Program-made: the position numbers and the translations under genes | Assembly (NCBI GenBank): GCA_018333845.1 | Contig: JAGXSK010000143.1 | Span: forward strand, 1 to 12,795 | Source: Clostridia bacterium | Lineage (GTDB): Bacteria > Bacillota > DSM-16504 > Desulfitibacterales > Desulfitibacteraceae | Direction of reading: 5' to 3' | Length of the DNA stretch: 12,795 bases | The notes under the pieces: model-generated | What the model saw: the letters and a program-made list of their open reading frames with translations, nothing else | The model's database searches: none | What the model was told of the DNA's origin: nothing | Part shown: positions 1 to 6,255 of the stretch, piece by piece | Position numbering within the stretch: position 1 is the stretch's first letter | Layout of the letters: each line of letters starts with the position of its first letter

Positions 1-486
1 TGAGATGCTTTTGCAGGCCTTAAGAGCACAAAGGGCTTCCCTTAAATCACTTTGAGTTTCAATGATAAAACCGTCAACCCCATTCTCAGCAAGTATCTCA
101 GCCTGTTCCTTAAAAGCATTGTAAAACTGTTCCTCCCTATAAGCTCCATAAGGTTCCAATAGTTGACCAGTTAGCCCTATATTTCCTAAAACATAGCCGC
201 CTTCTTTAGAAATACTTTTAGCAATCCTTACACCTGCCCTGTTAGCTTCAGCACTGTCAATATTTATGTTATGGGTCTCTAAATAAATTCTATTTAGTAT
301 AAAAGTGTTTGTGGTTACAATATCACTTCCTGCCAGGATATACTCCCTATGAATATCTCTAATGGCTTCAGGACAGATGATATTAGGAGCTCCTCCAGGC
401 TGTATCCCCTTACTAATCAACTGGGTACCCATGGCACCATCTAAAAGGACCGTTTCTTTTTTTTCTAAAAAACTTTTTAATTCCAC
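1..486 (-). CDS. Homocysteine S-methyltransferase domain protein, N-terminal part (3' end outside window)
   Basis: Only the first 162 codons lie in the window. The reading frame opens with a GTG at 486, preceded by a G-rich ribosome binding site (GGGGGGAAG); the nearby ATG in another frame meets a stop after two codons. The translation shows hallmarks of the homocysteine S-methyltransferase barrel: DGAMGTQL near residue 16, an AGSDIVTTNTF stretch near 53-63, GNIGLTGQLLEPYG near 100, and a VDGFIIET strand near 140. This domain transfers a methyl group to homocysteine or a related thiol, using Zn-bound cysteines that sit further downstream and are not visible here. It could be a stand-alone short enzyme, the front of MetH, or a fusion with methylenetetrahydrofolate reductase; the GQLLEPYG wording resembles the stand-alone type. 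It lies 38 bp downstream of mnmH on the same strand, so co-transcription is likely. Confidence 0.85.
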   Translation of the reverse strand, partial: MELKSFLEKKETVLLDGAMGTQLISKGIQPGGAPNIICPEAIRDIHREYILAGSDIVTTNTFILNRIYLETHNINIDSAEANRAGVRIAKSISKEGGYVLGNIGLTGQLLEPYGAYREEQFYNAFKEQAEILAENGVDGFIIETQSDLREALCALKACKSIS

Positions 487-524
487 ATTACTTCCCCCCA
501 AGAACTGAAATGTTTTCTTAAGCC

Positions 525-1568
525 TTATGCATTAAAACCATATTTAGCTGACAAGAAACCCATTATCTCCTTAACAGCAGCATTGAGATTGTTGCAATTG
601 ATCGAGATATTATAGGTATTTGCTTGTCCCCGTGGATATCCGTATAAGGGATCATAATAATCCCTTAAGAGAATTATCACAACCTCCTCAAGGCTTTTCT
701 TTTTAACCAGATCAATAAGACTATTGGTTTTTTCCTGACCAAGGGCCTTTTTTAAATGCAGTATTGCATCAATAAGCTTGTCCTCAGGAAAGCCTGCATA
801 ATCCTCTAATAGTCTTTCTACCCGCTTATCAAAGTCTGCATAAAGGTGAATTTTTAGACCTGTCTTCATCTTATGATAAATCATATCTGGAAGATAGATT
901 TTTCCTATTCTTTTACTTTCACACTCTATAATTGAGAAGCCCCAGTCATTGCTCCTAAGATTTTCATAGAGCATGGCCTCAAAGTTTTTTTGAGTCGGCT
1001 GACTTCCCCCATGAATCTGACCAAAAACCGAACCACGATTATTTGCAGCTTTTTCAATGTCTATTACCGGCAAACCATTTTGGGCCAATAAAGACAAGAG
1101 TTTTGTTTTTCCAACACCTGTTAAGCCCATTAAAACGACCATGTCAGGAATTTTTTCTAGATCACTGAGAAATGAATAAACAAGCCTCCTGTAGGCTCTG
1201 TAGCCACCAGCAAGGTATGAAACCTCCAGTCCATGTTCACAGCAGTAGTCAACCAGACTCTGGCTTCTCATGCCTCCGCGCCAGCAGAATAAAACAACGT
1301 TTTTGTTATTTTCTGAGAGGCTCTGGATGTGACTAAAGATGCCCGGCAGCTTGGGCTTAACAATTTCATACCCCATGCTTCTTGCTTTTTCTGTACAGAT
1401 TTGCTTGTAAACCGTTCCAACTTGTGCCCTCTCGGCATCATCTAATAAGGGAATATTAAATGCTCCAGGAATTGTTCCATCAACAAACTCACCTGGTGAA
1501 CGGACATCAATTTTCACAAGTTCTTTAAACTGTTGTAATTGGTCTATAGTAATTTCTTTGGACTTCAA
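525..1568 (-). CDS. mnmH: tRNA 2-selenouridine synthase (selenophosphate-dependent), MnmH/SelU
   Basis: This 347-residue protein has the two-part MnmH architecture. An N-terminal rhodanese domain (about residues 8-130) carries DVRSPGEF at 21-28 and the active-site loop FCWRGGMRS with catalytic Cys95. A C-terminal P-loop domain carries the Walker A motif GLTGVGKT at 148-155. Known members replace sulfur by selenium in the wobble 2-thiouridine of Lys, Glu and Gln tRNAs through a geranylated intermediate, using selenophosphate. The organism should therefore also have selD, which is not in this window. Length is typical for the family. The start is a TTG at 1566-1568, chosen because AAGGAG lies six bases upstream and the protein begins just before the rhodanese fold. 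A homocysteine methyltransferase gene follows on the same strand after 38 bp. A TATAAT-like box lies at 1622-1627, but no convincing -35 accompanies it. Confidence 0.95.
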   Translation of the reverse strand: MKSKEITIDQLQQFKELVKIDVRSPGEFVDGTIPGAFNIPLLDDAERAQVGTVYKQICTEKARSMGYEIVKPKLPGIFSHIQSLSENNKNVVLFCWRGGMRSQSLVDYCCEHGLEVSYLAGGYRAYRRLVYSFLSDLEKIPDMVVLMGLTGVGKTKLLSLLAQNGLPVIDIEKAANNRGSVFGQIHGGSQPTQKNFEAMLYENLRSNDWGFSIIECESKRIGKIYLPDMIYHKMKTGLKIHLYADFDKRVERLLEDYAGFPEDKLIDAILHLKKALGQEKTNSLIDLVKKKSLEEVVIILLRDYYDPLYGYPRGQANTYNISINCNNLNAAVKEIMGFLSAKYGFNA

Positions 1569-1685
1569 AAATTACTCCTTCTTTCATTAAGTCATTAAAT
1601 ATTGTAATAGTATCACTTAATATTATACAGAATACATGGGCTATCAGGAGCCTATCTGATGTTCTATCTGTTCCTTGCTAAACAT

Positions 1686-1719
1686 TTAAAACAAGACACC
1701 TATTAGCTTAAATAGGTGT
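1686..1719 (-). terminator. Rho-independent terminator after the cyclophilin gene
   Basis: A perfect 9-bp inverted repeat, ACACCTATT and AATAGGTGT, with a 6-base loop spans 1696-1719. Read on the minus strand it is followed by CTTGTTTT. It lies just beyond the 3' end of the cyclophilin gene and separates it from mnmH. Confidence 0.8.
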
Positions 1720-1732
1720 GCTTGAAATAGCA

Positions 1733-2254
1733 TTACATTTTCTGTGGTTCCTCAAATCCTACCCCAAAGGTATCTACAGTAACTTTTGCAATTCGCTGGT
1801 CTTCTTCAGGCTTATCTCTATAATCCCGTTTAACATTTACTATCCTGTCAACCTCTTCCATTCCTTCAATAACCTTTCCAAAGGCAGCATAATCTCCATC
1901 CAGATGTGGGGATTTCTGTACCATAATGAAAAACTGAGAGCCGGCAGAGTTGGGGGCCATGGTTCTTGCCATTGAAATAACTCCCCTGTCATGAACCAGG
2001 TCATTGGGAAAGTTGTTCTTGTTAAACTCTCCCTTTATAGAATAGCCAGGTCCGCCCATACCTGAGCCTTCTGGGCAGCCTCCCTGCACCATAAAGCCAG
2101 GTATTACCCTATGGAAAGTAACTCCATCATAAAAGCCCTTATTTATCAAAGACACAAAGTTTCTTACAGTGTTGGGAGCCTCATCAGGATAAAGCTCAAT
2201 CTTAACAACATTACCATTTTCCATCTCTATTGTAACTATTGGATTTTTTGACAT
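1733..2254 (-). CDS. ppiB: Peptidyl-prolyl cis-trans isomerase, cyclophilin type
   Basis: A 173-residue single-domain cyclophilin that catalyses cis-trans isomerisation of X-Pro bonds and assists folding. No signal peptide is seen, so it should be cytoplasmic. The family signature FHRVIPGFMVQGG at 48-60 includes the catalytic Arg49 region and the substrate-pocket Phe, Met and Gln. SQFFI lies at 106-110 and an HLDGDYAAFGKV loop near 117-128 completes the active site. Length matches the bacterial PpiB class. The ATG at 2254 has a GGGTG-type ribosome binding site. The gene appears monocistronic: its own promoter lies upstream (2294-2322) and a terminator follows (1686-1719). It is divergent from the cytochrome gene. 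Confidence 0.95.
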   Translation of the reverse strand: MSKNPIVTIEMENGNVVKIELYPDEAPNTVRNFVSLINKGFYDGVTFHRVIPGFMVQGGCPEGSGMGGPGYSIKGEFNKNNFPNDLVHDRGVISMARTMAPNSAGSQFFIMVQKSPHLDGDYAAFGKVIEGMEEVDRIVNVKRDYRDKPEEDQRIAKVTVDTFGVGFEEPQKM

Positions 2255-2293
2255 CTTGTCACCCTTTCACTATTAATTACTTCGAATGGAATT

Positions 2294-2322
2294 ATTGTAC
2301 TCTTTTTTTCTGCTTTTTGCAA
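2294..2322 (-). promoter_or_regulatory. Sigma-A-type promoter of the cyclophilin gene
   Basis: On the minus strand, TTGCAA (2317-2322) and TACAAT (2294-2299) are separated by exactly 17 bases. Transcription would start near 2287, giving a short leader before the ATG at 2254. Both hexamers are one or two mismatches from consensus. Confidence 0.6.
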
Positions 2323-2459
2323 AATTTAATAAAAAATATACAACGCTTTCATAAACTATTAATACAAAAAATTATCAAAAACACATAAACTTTTTAAAAA
2401 ACAACCAAACTACTAATAATACTATTTCAAATAATATCCTATCAAAGGAGTGTTTAAAT

Positions 2460-3470
2460 TTGCTGCATAAAAAAGTAAAACCAGTAATATTAAGTCTAAT
2501 TCTATTTCTGTTTTCCCTGCTCACAGTTGGATGCCCTCCAGCACAAGAGCCTGCACCCCAGGAACCAGCTCCCCAACCTCAGGAAGCTCAGGAAATAGAC
2601 ATTACCGAGCTGGTTACACAGTGGGTTGAATCCGGCCACTCCAGTATAACCCTTTACGCCGCTGAAAGGGATGGTTGTGTGGCATGTCATGACGGTGGGG
2701 CATTTGCCCAGCAGTTAACAGAGGTTGCCCAGCTGGAAAGAGATTTTCATGTTGCCACTGATTGTAGAGCCTGTCATACAGGTCGTGGCAATGAGCTTCT
2801 TCAGGCTGGAACTGTAAGTATTCCTACCCAGGAAAATGTTGAGGCAGGTACGGGAGCACAGTGTCTAGCATGTCACAATGAAAGACGTGCACCAGACATT
2901 AATGATGAACGCAGAGCAGCCCCCCACCCAAGCAGTCAAGCAGGTGTATTTACTGGAACAGGTGGTATACGTGCTGCAAATTTTGACTACCAGGAGGAAT
3001 CACCCCATAACCAGATTGATAATTCTTGTGTTTCCTGTCACATGACGCCTGTTGATGCTGGCTGGGCCTCTCACACCTTTGCAGTTGATAATACTGAAGC
3101 AGCCTGTGGTGATTGCCATAGAGGTATAACTGATGTTAATCTAGCAGCTGGTGCTGATTACGATGGTGATGGAGATGCTAAGGGCTTTCAGGATGAGGTT
3201 GCAGGATTACTGTCTTTACTTGAAGAAGCCATTTCTAAAGAAATTAATGGAGGATCCTTTGAGGCGGGTGGCGGTGTGATAAAATTTACTAATGGAGCAG
3301 GTAATGAAATTCAGGTTCCTAATGAAGTGTATCAAGCTGCTTACAATCATACTCTAGTTGCCCAGGATGGCAGCCTTGGCCTGCACAATCCGATTTTCGT
3401 AGTTCAGCTGCTGCAGCAATCCTATCGCGAGCTTACTGGAAAAGATGTACCAGATGCAGACATTCAATAA
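2460..3470 (+). CDS. Five-haem c-type cytochrome lipoprotein
   Basis: A 336-residue exported cytochrome. It starts at a TTG (2460), selected because AAAGGAG lies nine bases upstream and the signal sequence begins immediately. Residues 1-25 form a lipoprotein signal peptide ending in the lipobox LTVGC, so Cys25 should be lipidated and the protein anchored outside the membrane. A Pro/Gln/Glu-rich linker follows (26-45). Five CXXCH haem sites lie at 73-77, 102-106, 135-139, 190-194 and 216-220. An Asp-rich loop DYDGDGDAKG at 233-242 resembles a calcium-binding EF-hand loop. The C-terminal helical part has YNHTLVAQDGS followed by a HNP motif (309-311), a feature I associate with multihaem cytochromes of the nitrite reductase/decahaem type. 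A role in extracytoplasmic electron transfer is inferred; partner and acceptor are unknown. The 3' third is duplicated at 8943. Confidence 0.9.
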   Translation: MLHKKVKPVILSLILFLFSLLTVGCPPAQEPAPQEPAPQPQEAQEIDITELVTQWVESGHSSITLYAAERDGCVACHDGGAFAQQLTEVAQLERDFHVATDCRACHTGRGNELLQAGTVSIPTQENVEAGTGAQCLACHNERRAPDINDERRAAPHPSSQAGVFTGTGGIRAANFDYQEESPHNQIDNSCVSCHMTPVDAGWASHTFAVDNTEAACGDCHRGITDVNLAAGADYDGDGDAKGFQDEVAGLLSLLEEAISKEINGGSFEAGGGVIKFTNGAGNEIQVPNEVYQAAYNHTLVAQDGSLGLHNPIFVVQLLQQSYRELTGKDVPDADIQ

Positions 3471-3539
3471 TTAAAATTCACCAGCTAAAACCGCAACAGG
3501 AGAGACATCAAGGCCTCTCCTGTTTTTTCTGGTTTTAAA
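3151..3539 (+). repeat. Direct repeat copy 1: intact 3' end of cytochrome gene plus terminator
   Basis: This stretch recurs at 8943-9137 in the same orientation. Aligned bases are essentially identical, apart from a 3-bp deletion, a 192-bp deletion and one extra A in the second copy. Similarity begins at GTGCTGATTA and ends at GGTTTTAAA just past the terminator. Copy 1 is part of the complete gene and is presumably the functional one. Confidence 0.95.
3495..3528 (+). terminator. Rho-independent terminator of the cytochrome gene
   Basis: A perfect 10-bp stem, AACAGGAGAG and CTCTCCTGTT, has a 10-base loop and is followed by a run of T residues. It lies 24 bp after the cytochrome stop codon. 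The same element is present again at 9093-9126 as part of the duplicated segment. Confidence 0.9.
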
Positions 3540-3706
3540 AAAACTCCTTTAATCCTAAAACGCTTTTATGTCTTCATTAACACCTAATACGCCTTATATA
3601 GAGACTGCGAATCATTACTTTTCCTGAATATACTAGTAACAAACTCTTATAGACCCCTTTTATTAAAAATCTCCTAATACAGATTAAACTATATCTATAT
3701 TATTTC

Positions 3707-3874
3707 TCAGTCTTGTTCCTTATTTAATAACTGTTCCATTTTCTTTTCTAATTCATCGATTCTAGACCTGGTTGTATTAAAGTGACTAACTAGACGTATA
3801 AACACATATATTATTCCAATTATTAAAAGTACATTCGTAATCGTGATAAAAAAGCTCCAATATGAAAAATGCAT
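3707..3874 (-). CDS. Small membrane protein with cytoplasmic coiled-coil tail (55 aa), hypothetical
   Basis: A 55-residue frame begins at the ATG at 3874 and ends with TGA at 3707-3709. Residues 7-27 form one hydrophobic segment (FFITITNVLLIIGIIYVFIRL). The tail (about 34-54) is charged and heptad-like (RIDELEKKMEQLL), suggesting a short coiled coil. That organisation, a membrane anchor plus a helical tail, is common in small Firmicutes membrane proteins and is unlikely in random sequence. The ribosome binding site is weak (GAAAGAAG), so expression is uncertain. It follows the 276-residue exported-protein gene on the same strand, beyond a putative terminator. I do not recognise a family and assign no function. 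Confidence 0.5.
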   Translation of the reverse strand: MHFSYWSFFITITNVLLIIGIIYVFIRLVSHFNTTRSRIDELEKKMEQLLNKEQD

Positions 3875-3957
3875 TCTTCTTTCAATCCTTTCTAATAAAA
3901 TGCTATAAGAATTATGGTATGTTTCTTTAAATGAAAGCTATAGTTTTGTAAGTATAT

Positions 3958-3992
3958 ACCAAATCCCTGTTGCAGATTAACAAGGATTTGGT
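3958..3992 (-). terminator. Possible terminator after the 276-aa exported-protein gene
   Basis: The inverted repeat ACCAAATCC and GGATTTGGT (9 bp), with a further 4-bp inner pairing (TGTT with AACA), lies 41 bp beyond the stop codon on the minus strand. The following sequence is only moderately T-rich, so termination is plausible rather than clear. Confidence 0.4.
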
Positions 3993-4032
3993 TATTATGG
4001 AGTTGTTTTTAGTAACCATCAATCTTTTTGGT

Positions 4033-4863
4033 CTAATTGGCACTATAATACCATCCCGTAACAGAATAACCTTCACTAGTCTTAAATATATCCATCTCCA
4101 TTTGTTCAGTATAAGAGTATACAGGCACCCCATGTATAGTATCAGTAAAGTTATAATTACCCATAGATATCGCAGGCGTAGTATTGTTACTGACTATTTC
4201 GGCACTTGCTCCGTTAAATATACATGGATACCAAGCTCTAGTTCCATGAGTAGAAACACTATTAATAGTTATATTATACGAGCCTACAAAAAAATCTGTT
4301 TTTAATACTAATTCCCGTACTTTCCACAGCCCCCATATCTCATATTTGATTGTTTGGCTTCTATTTCCTACCCCAGTAAAAAATTGGCGAAATATCCTTT
4401 TTCCGCTAGAGAAAAGAACGTAGTCTGGAGCATCTTCTTCAATGCTTGTTATTGGTTCTGTAAGTATTTTTGTGCCATCACATTCTACGATATAATTTTG
4501 TGCAGTTATTATAATAAAACTTCCATCAGGGTATAAATGTATATCTGCAGGAATACCATCTATCGCAACCTGTTTATATATTTTGTGGGGAGTTTTACCC
4601 CCTCTTGCTGCATCAAGGTTTAGGTAATAATTTCTAAATTCATTTTTATCCGAAGACAGTATATCAATGATTTTCTTAACATCCTCTAATGCATCTAAAT
4701 CCACATCACTGGTATTGTGTTCCAAAATGAAATCCAAAACCTTCATATTTGCTTCTTTCATTTGATCTTGGGATATTCCCTGATCATGAGCCAAAACTGG
4801 CATAACCATCATTAGACATAAAGTCAACAGCAGGCAACAAAAAACTGAAATTCTAAATCTCAT
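4033..4863 (-). CDS. Exported protein of unknown function (276 aa)
   Basis: The ATG at 4863 follows a near-perfect AGGAGGT six bases upstream. Residues 1-25 are a classical signal peptide: Arg-rich start, hydrophobic core LLLTLCLMMVMPV, and a likely signal-peptidase cut after VLA at 25. There is no lipobox, so the mature protein should be secreted or loosely cell-wall associated. Residues 30-80 look helical and acidic. From about 95 onward the sequence is beta-rich with many Tyr, Asn, Thr and Ser residues. Two cysteines remain in the mature chain (128 and 214) and could pair. I recognise no domain. It lies inside the block bracketed by the cytochrome repeats, downstream of a second small exported protein on the same strand, and the spacer between them may hold a structured RNA. 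Confidence 0.8.
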   Translation of the reverse strand: MRFRISVFCCLLLTLCLMMVMPVLAHDQGISQDQMKEANMKVLDFILEHNTSDVDLDALEDVKKIIDILSSDKNEFRNYYLNLDAARGGKTPHKIYKQVAIDGIPADIHLYPDGSFIIITAQNYIVECDGTKILTEPITSIEEDAPDYVLFSSGKRIFRQFFTGVGNRSQTIKYEIWGLWKVRELVLKTDFFVGSYNITINSVSTHGTRAWYPCIFNGASAEIVSNNTTPAISMGNYNFTDTIHGVPVYSYTEQMEMDIFKTSEGYSVTGWYYSAN

Positions 4864-4983
4864 ATTTCTACCTCCTAAGATTTAAATTGATAAAACAACT
4901 TAATATTTTGCTTCAGATAAATCACACAGTTACAGCACTTTTTTGCAATATAATCATACAACGCTCATTGTTATGTTAATAAC

Positions 4984-5090
4984 CTATACTACTCCCCCTT
5001 TCTGCTAGAAGTTCTCTGGCACCTACGGCTTCACCTGAGTAATAAATGTATAGATAAACCCTTGGACAGGCCTGCAACTAGAACCTGTCC
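4984..5090 (-). ncRNA. Possible structured leader RNA upstream of the exported-protein gene
   Basis: Read on the minus strand, this spacer first has a 7-bp hairpin (GGACAGG/CCTGTCC, 13-base loop; 5064-5090). A long-range closing helix follows: CTATAC (5048-5053) and TACTC (5037-5041) pair with GTATAG (4984-4989) and GAGTA (4990-4994). These enclose about 42 bases rich in G and A, including GGTGAAGCCGTAGGTGCC. The nested pairing and G-rich core in otherwise AT-rich DNA suggest an RNA element in the leader of the 276-aa gene. I could not match it to a riboswitch class whose consensus I know. Confidence 0.3.
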
Positions 5091-5129
5091 ATTGCTGCAA
5101 AACTAACCTAACCTCGATGCTATCGCATA

Positions 5130-5372
5130 TCATATATGTTCTGTACCTCCATAAATACTAACTGTCCCTGTACTTGGTACTTGAATTATTCCGTAGTAAA
5201 CATCAATTAGATCCTTGCTTAGTGGATCATAAACATTAATATCAATATTGCTAACTTCATTGTAGGTTTTAGCTATTGTCTCTTTTCCAGCAGGAGGTTC
5301 ATCTGCTGCCACAGGCATTGCCACAAAGATCATTACAAGTAAAAGCAAAAACAGTTTTAAATTCCTTTGCAT
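5130..5372 (-). CDS. Small exported protein of unknown function (80 aa)
   Basis: The ATG at 5372 has AAAGGTGG seven bases upstream. Residues 1-23 are a signal peptide (basic N-terminus, LFLLLLVMIFVAM core) with a probable cut after VAA at 23, leaving a mature peptide of about 57 residues. The mature part contains no cysteine and ends in a beta-like stretch, VPSTGTVSIYGGTEHI. No family is recognised. It is divergent from the TetR gene and lies upstream of the 276-aa exported protein on the same strand, so the two may be related in function. The 266-bp gap and the hairpins in it argue against simple co-transcription. It could be the shortened remnant of a longer secreted protein, but I see no continuation in other frames. 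Confidence 0.65.
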   Translation of the reverse strand: MQRNLKLFLLLLVMIFVAMPVAADEPPAGKETIAKTYNEVSNIDINVYDPLSKDLIDVYYGIIQVPSTGTVSIYGGTEHI

Positions 5373-5471
5373 AAAAAACCACCTTTCTTAAAATTGTCTT
5401 CACCCCTTAGTGTGTTTTTAATCCAAAAAAGTTCCCTAAAAATTAGAAAAAAGTTAAAAAATTTTTAAAAT

Positions 5472-5542
5472 AGGACCTAGGTCCTTGACTCCCTTATTCA
5501 TATAAAGCTCGAGAGAGCTTCTGACCATACTGTTAGCGCTAA
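5472..5542. promoter_or_regulatory. Cluster of three perfect palindromes in the divergent intergenic region
   Basis: Within 71 bp there are a 14-bp perfect palindrome AGGACCTAGGTCCT (5472-5485), a 6-bp stem closing a GAGA loop (AAGCTC/GAGCTT, 5505-5520), and the 10-bp palindrome TTAGCGCTAA (5533-5542). They lie between the divergent 80-aa gene and the TetR promoter. They may be operators or RNA hairpins; none is followed by a clean T-run on the plus strand. No binding protein is recognised. Confidence 0.4.
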
Positions 5543-5572
5543 GGTTTGTTTTTAGATAATAAGAAAAAGTGC

Positions 5573-5601
5573 TTGCTTAAGAGTAGAACCTGGGATATAA
5601 T
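5573..5601 (+). promoter_or_regulatory. Sigma-A-type promoter of the TetR/hydantoinase operon
   Basis: TTGCTT (5573-5578) and a consensus TATAAT (5596-5601) are separated by exactly 17 bases. Transcription should start near 5608, within the adjoining palindrome, about 28 bases before the ATG at 5636. Confidence 0.75.
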
Positions 5602-5605
5602 TCAA

Positions 5606-5623
5606 CTAACTAATGTTAGTTAG
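5606..5623. promoter_or_regulatory. Likely TetR-family operator (autoregulatory)
   Basis: The perfect 8-bp inverted repeat CTAACTAA and TTAGTTAG has a 2-base centre. It starts five bases after the -10 box, covers the predicted transcription start and abuts the GGAAGGTGG ribosome binding site of the TetR gene. Size, symmetry and position fit repression of the operon by its own first product, which is an inference from layout. Confidence 0.7.
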
Positions 5624-5635
5624 GAAGGTGGAATA

Positions 5636-6217
5636 ATGACTAGGCAAAAAATAAAGGATGCTGCATTAGCCCTGTTTGTTAAAGATGGATATGAAGGTGC
5701 TTCAATAAGTGAGATAACGAAGACCGTAAAAATAAAGCCTGCCTCTTTGTATTCACACTTTGAAAGTAAGGAAAAGCTTTTTTTAGAGATATTCAATGAT
5801 TTGCTGCGTGCAAAGCTAAACAACATTGATAGGTTAAAAGAACAGATTGCTGGAAAGGAGGCAAAAGAACAATTATTAATACTATTTAATGATTACTATG
5901 AATGGATACATAAAGATAAATCCGAGATGATTTTTTGGAAAAGAACAGCGTTGTTTCCTCCTAGTTTTTTAAGGGAGATAACACATGAAGAATTAATAAA
6001 TTATGAAACAAAGTATGTCAACACCCTGTTAAAGCCTATTTTTATTAAGGGTATTAAACTAGGTTTTCTAAGAAATCAGGATATAGATAACTTTATCGTG
6101 GCTTTCCTAAATCTAATGAACTCTGTTTTTAGCGAGATGTATTATTCTACTCCAGAAGTTTATCAAAAAAAAGTGAAAATCTTATGGGAGAACTTTTGGT
6201 ACTTCGTTAAAAAGTAA
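5636..6217 (+). CDS. TetR/AcrR-family transcriptional regulator
   Basis: A 193-residue regulator. Residues 1-50 hold the TetR-type helix-turn-helix: an AALALFVKDGYEGASISEI stretch followed by the recognition-helix region KPASLYSHFESKEKLF. The remaining 140 residues form the helical ligand-binding and dimerisation part, which is divergent and gives no ligand clue. Length is typical. The ATG at 5636 follows GGAAGGTGG. It heads a plus-strand operon with the hydantoinase-like gene 38 bp downstream and the DUF1638 gene after it. It probably represses its own promoter through the palindrome at 5606-5623. The inducer is unknown; by context it may be the substrate of the pathway the operon once served. 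Confidence 0.92.
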   Translation: MTRQKIKDAALALFVKDGYEGASISEITKTVKIKPASLYSHFESKEKLFLEIFNDLLRAKLNNIDRLKEQIAGKEAKEQLLILFNDYYEWIHKDKSEMIFWKRTALFPPSFLREITHEELINYETKYVNTLLKPIFIKGIKLGFLRNQDIDNFIVAFLNLMNSVFSEMYYSTPEVYQKKVKILWENFWYFVKK

Positions 6218-6255
6218 TGATGAGTCATAAGACAAGACTGAAAGTAGGTGTTTAA

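Larger units (their letters stand above)
3540..4032. other. AT-rich spacer between cytochrome gene and exported-protein gene
   Basis: This 493-bp stretch has no gene longer than the 55-codon minus-strand frame at 3707-3874 that I regard as real. It contains a hairpin near 3958-3992 at the 3' end of the exported-protein gene. I see nothing identifiable in 3540-3706. If the flanking repeats mark an insertion, the left boundary of the inserted block is at about 3540. Confidence 0.5.

Noticed and set aside
1622..1627. TATAAT-like box upstream of mnmH on the minus strand
   Set aside because: No acceptable -35 hexamer at 16-18 bases, so I did not call a promoter, although transcription may start here.
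3927..4305. Minus- and plus-strand frames of 68 and 111 codons around the 3' end of the 276-aa exported-protein gene
   Set aside because: They overlap the signal-peptide-bearing 276-aa gene in other frames, lack ribosome binding sites and show no domain-like composition.
4990..5095. Known riboswitch (c-di-GMP-I/II, ydaO, yybP-ykoY, cobalamin) in the leader of the exported-protein gene
   Set aside because: Short resemblances such as GGGGAGTAG exist, but the remaining conserved core elements of these classes are missing.
5485..5506. TTGACT followed by TATAAA as a plus-strand promoter
   Set aside because: The spacing is only 10 bases, too short for a sigma-A promoter; TTGCTT-17-TATAAT at 5573-5601 is far better.
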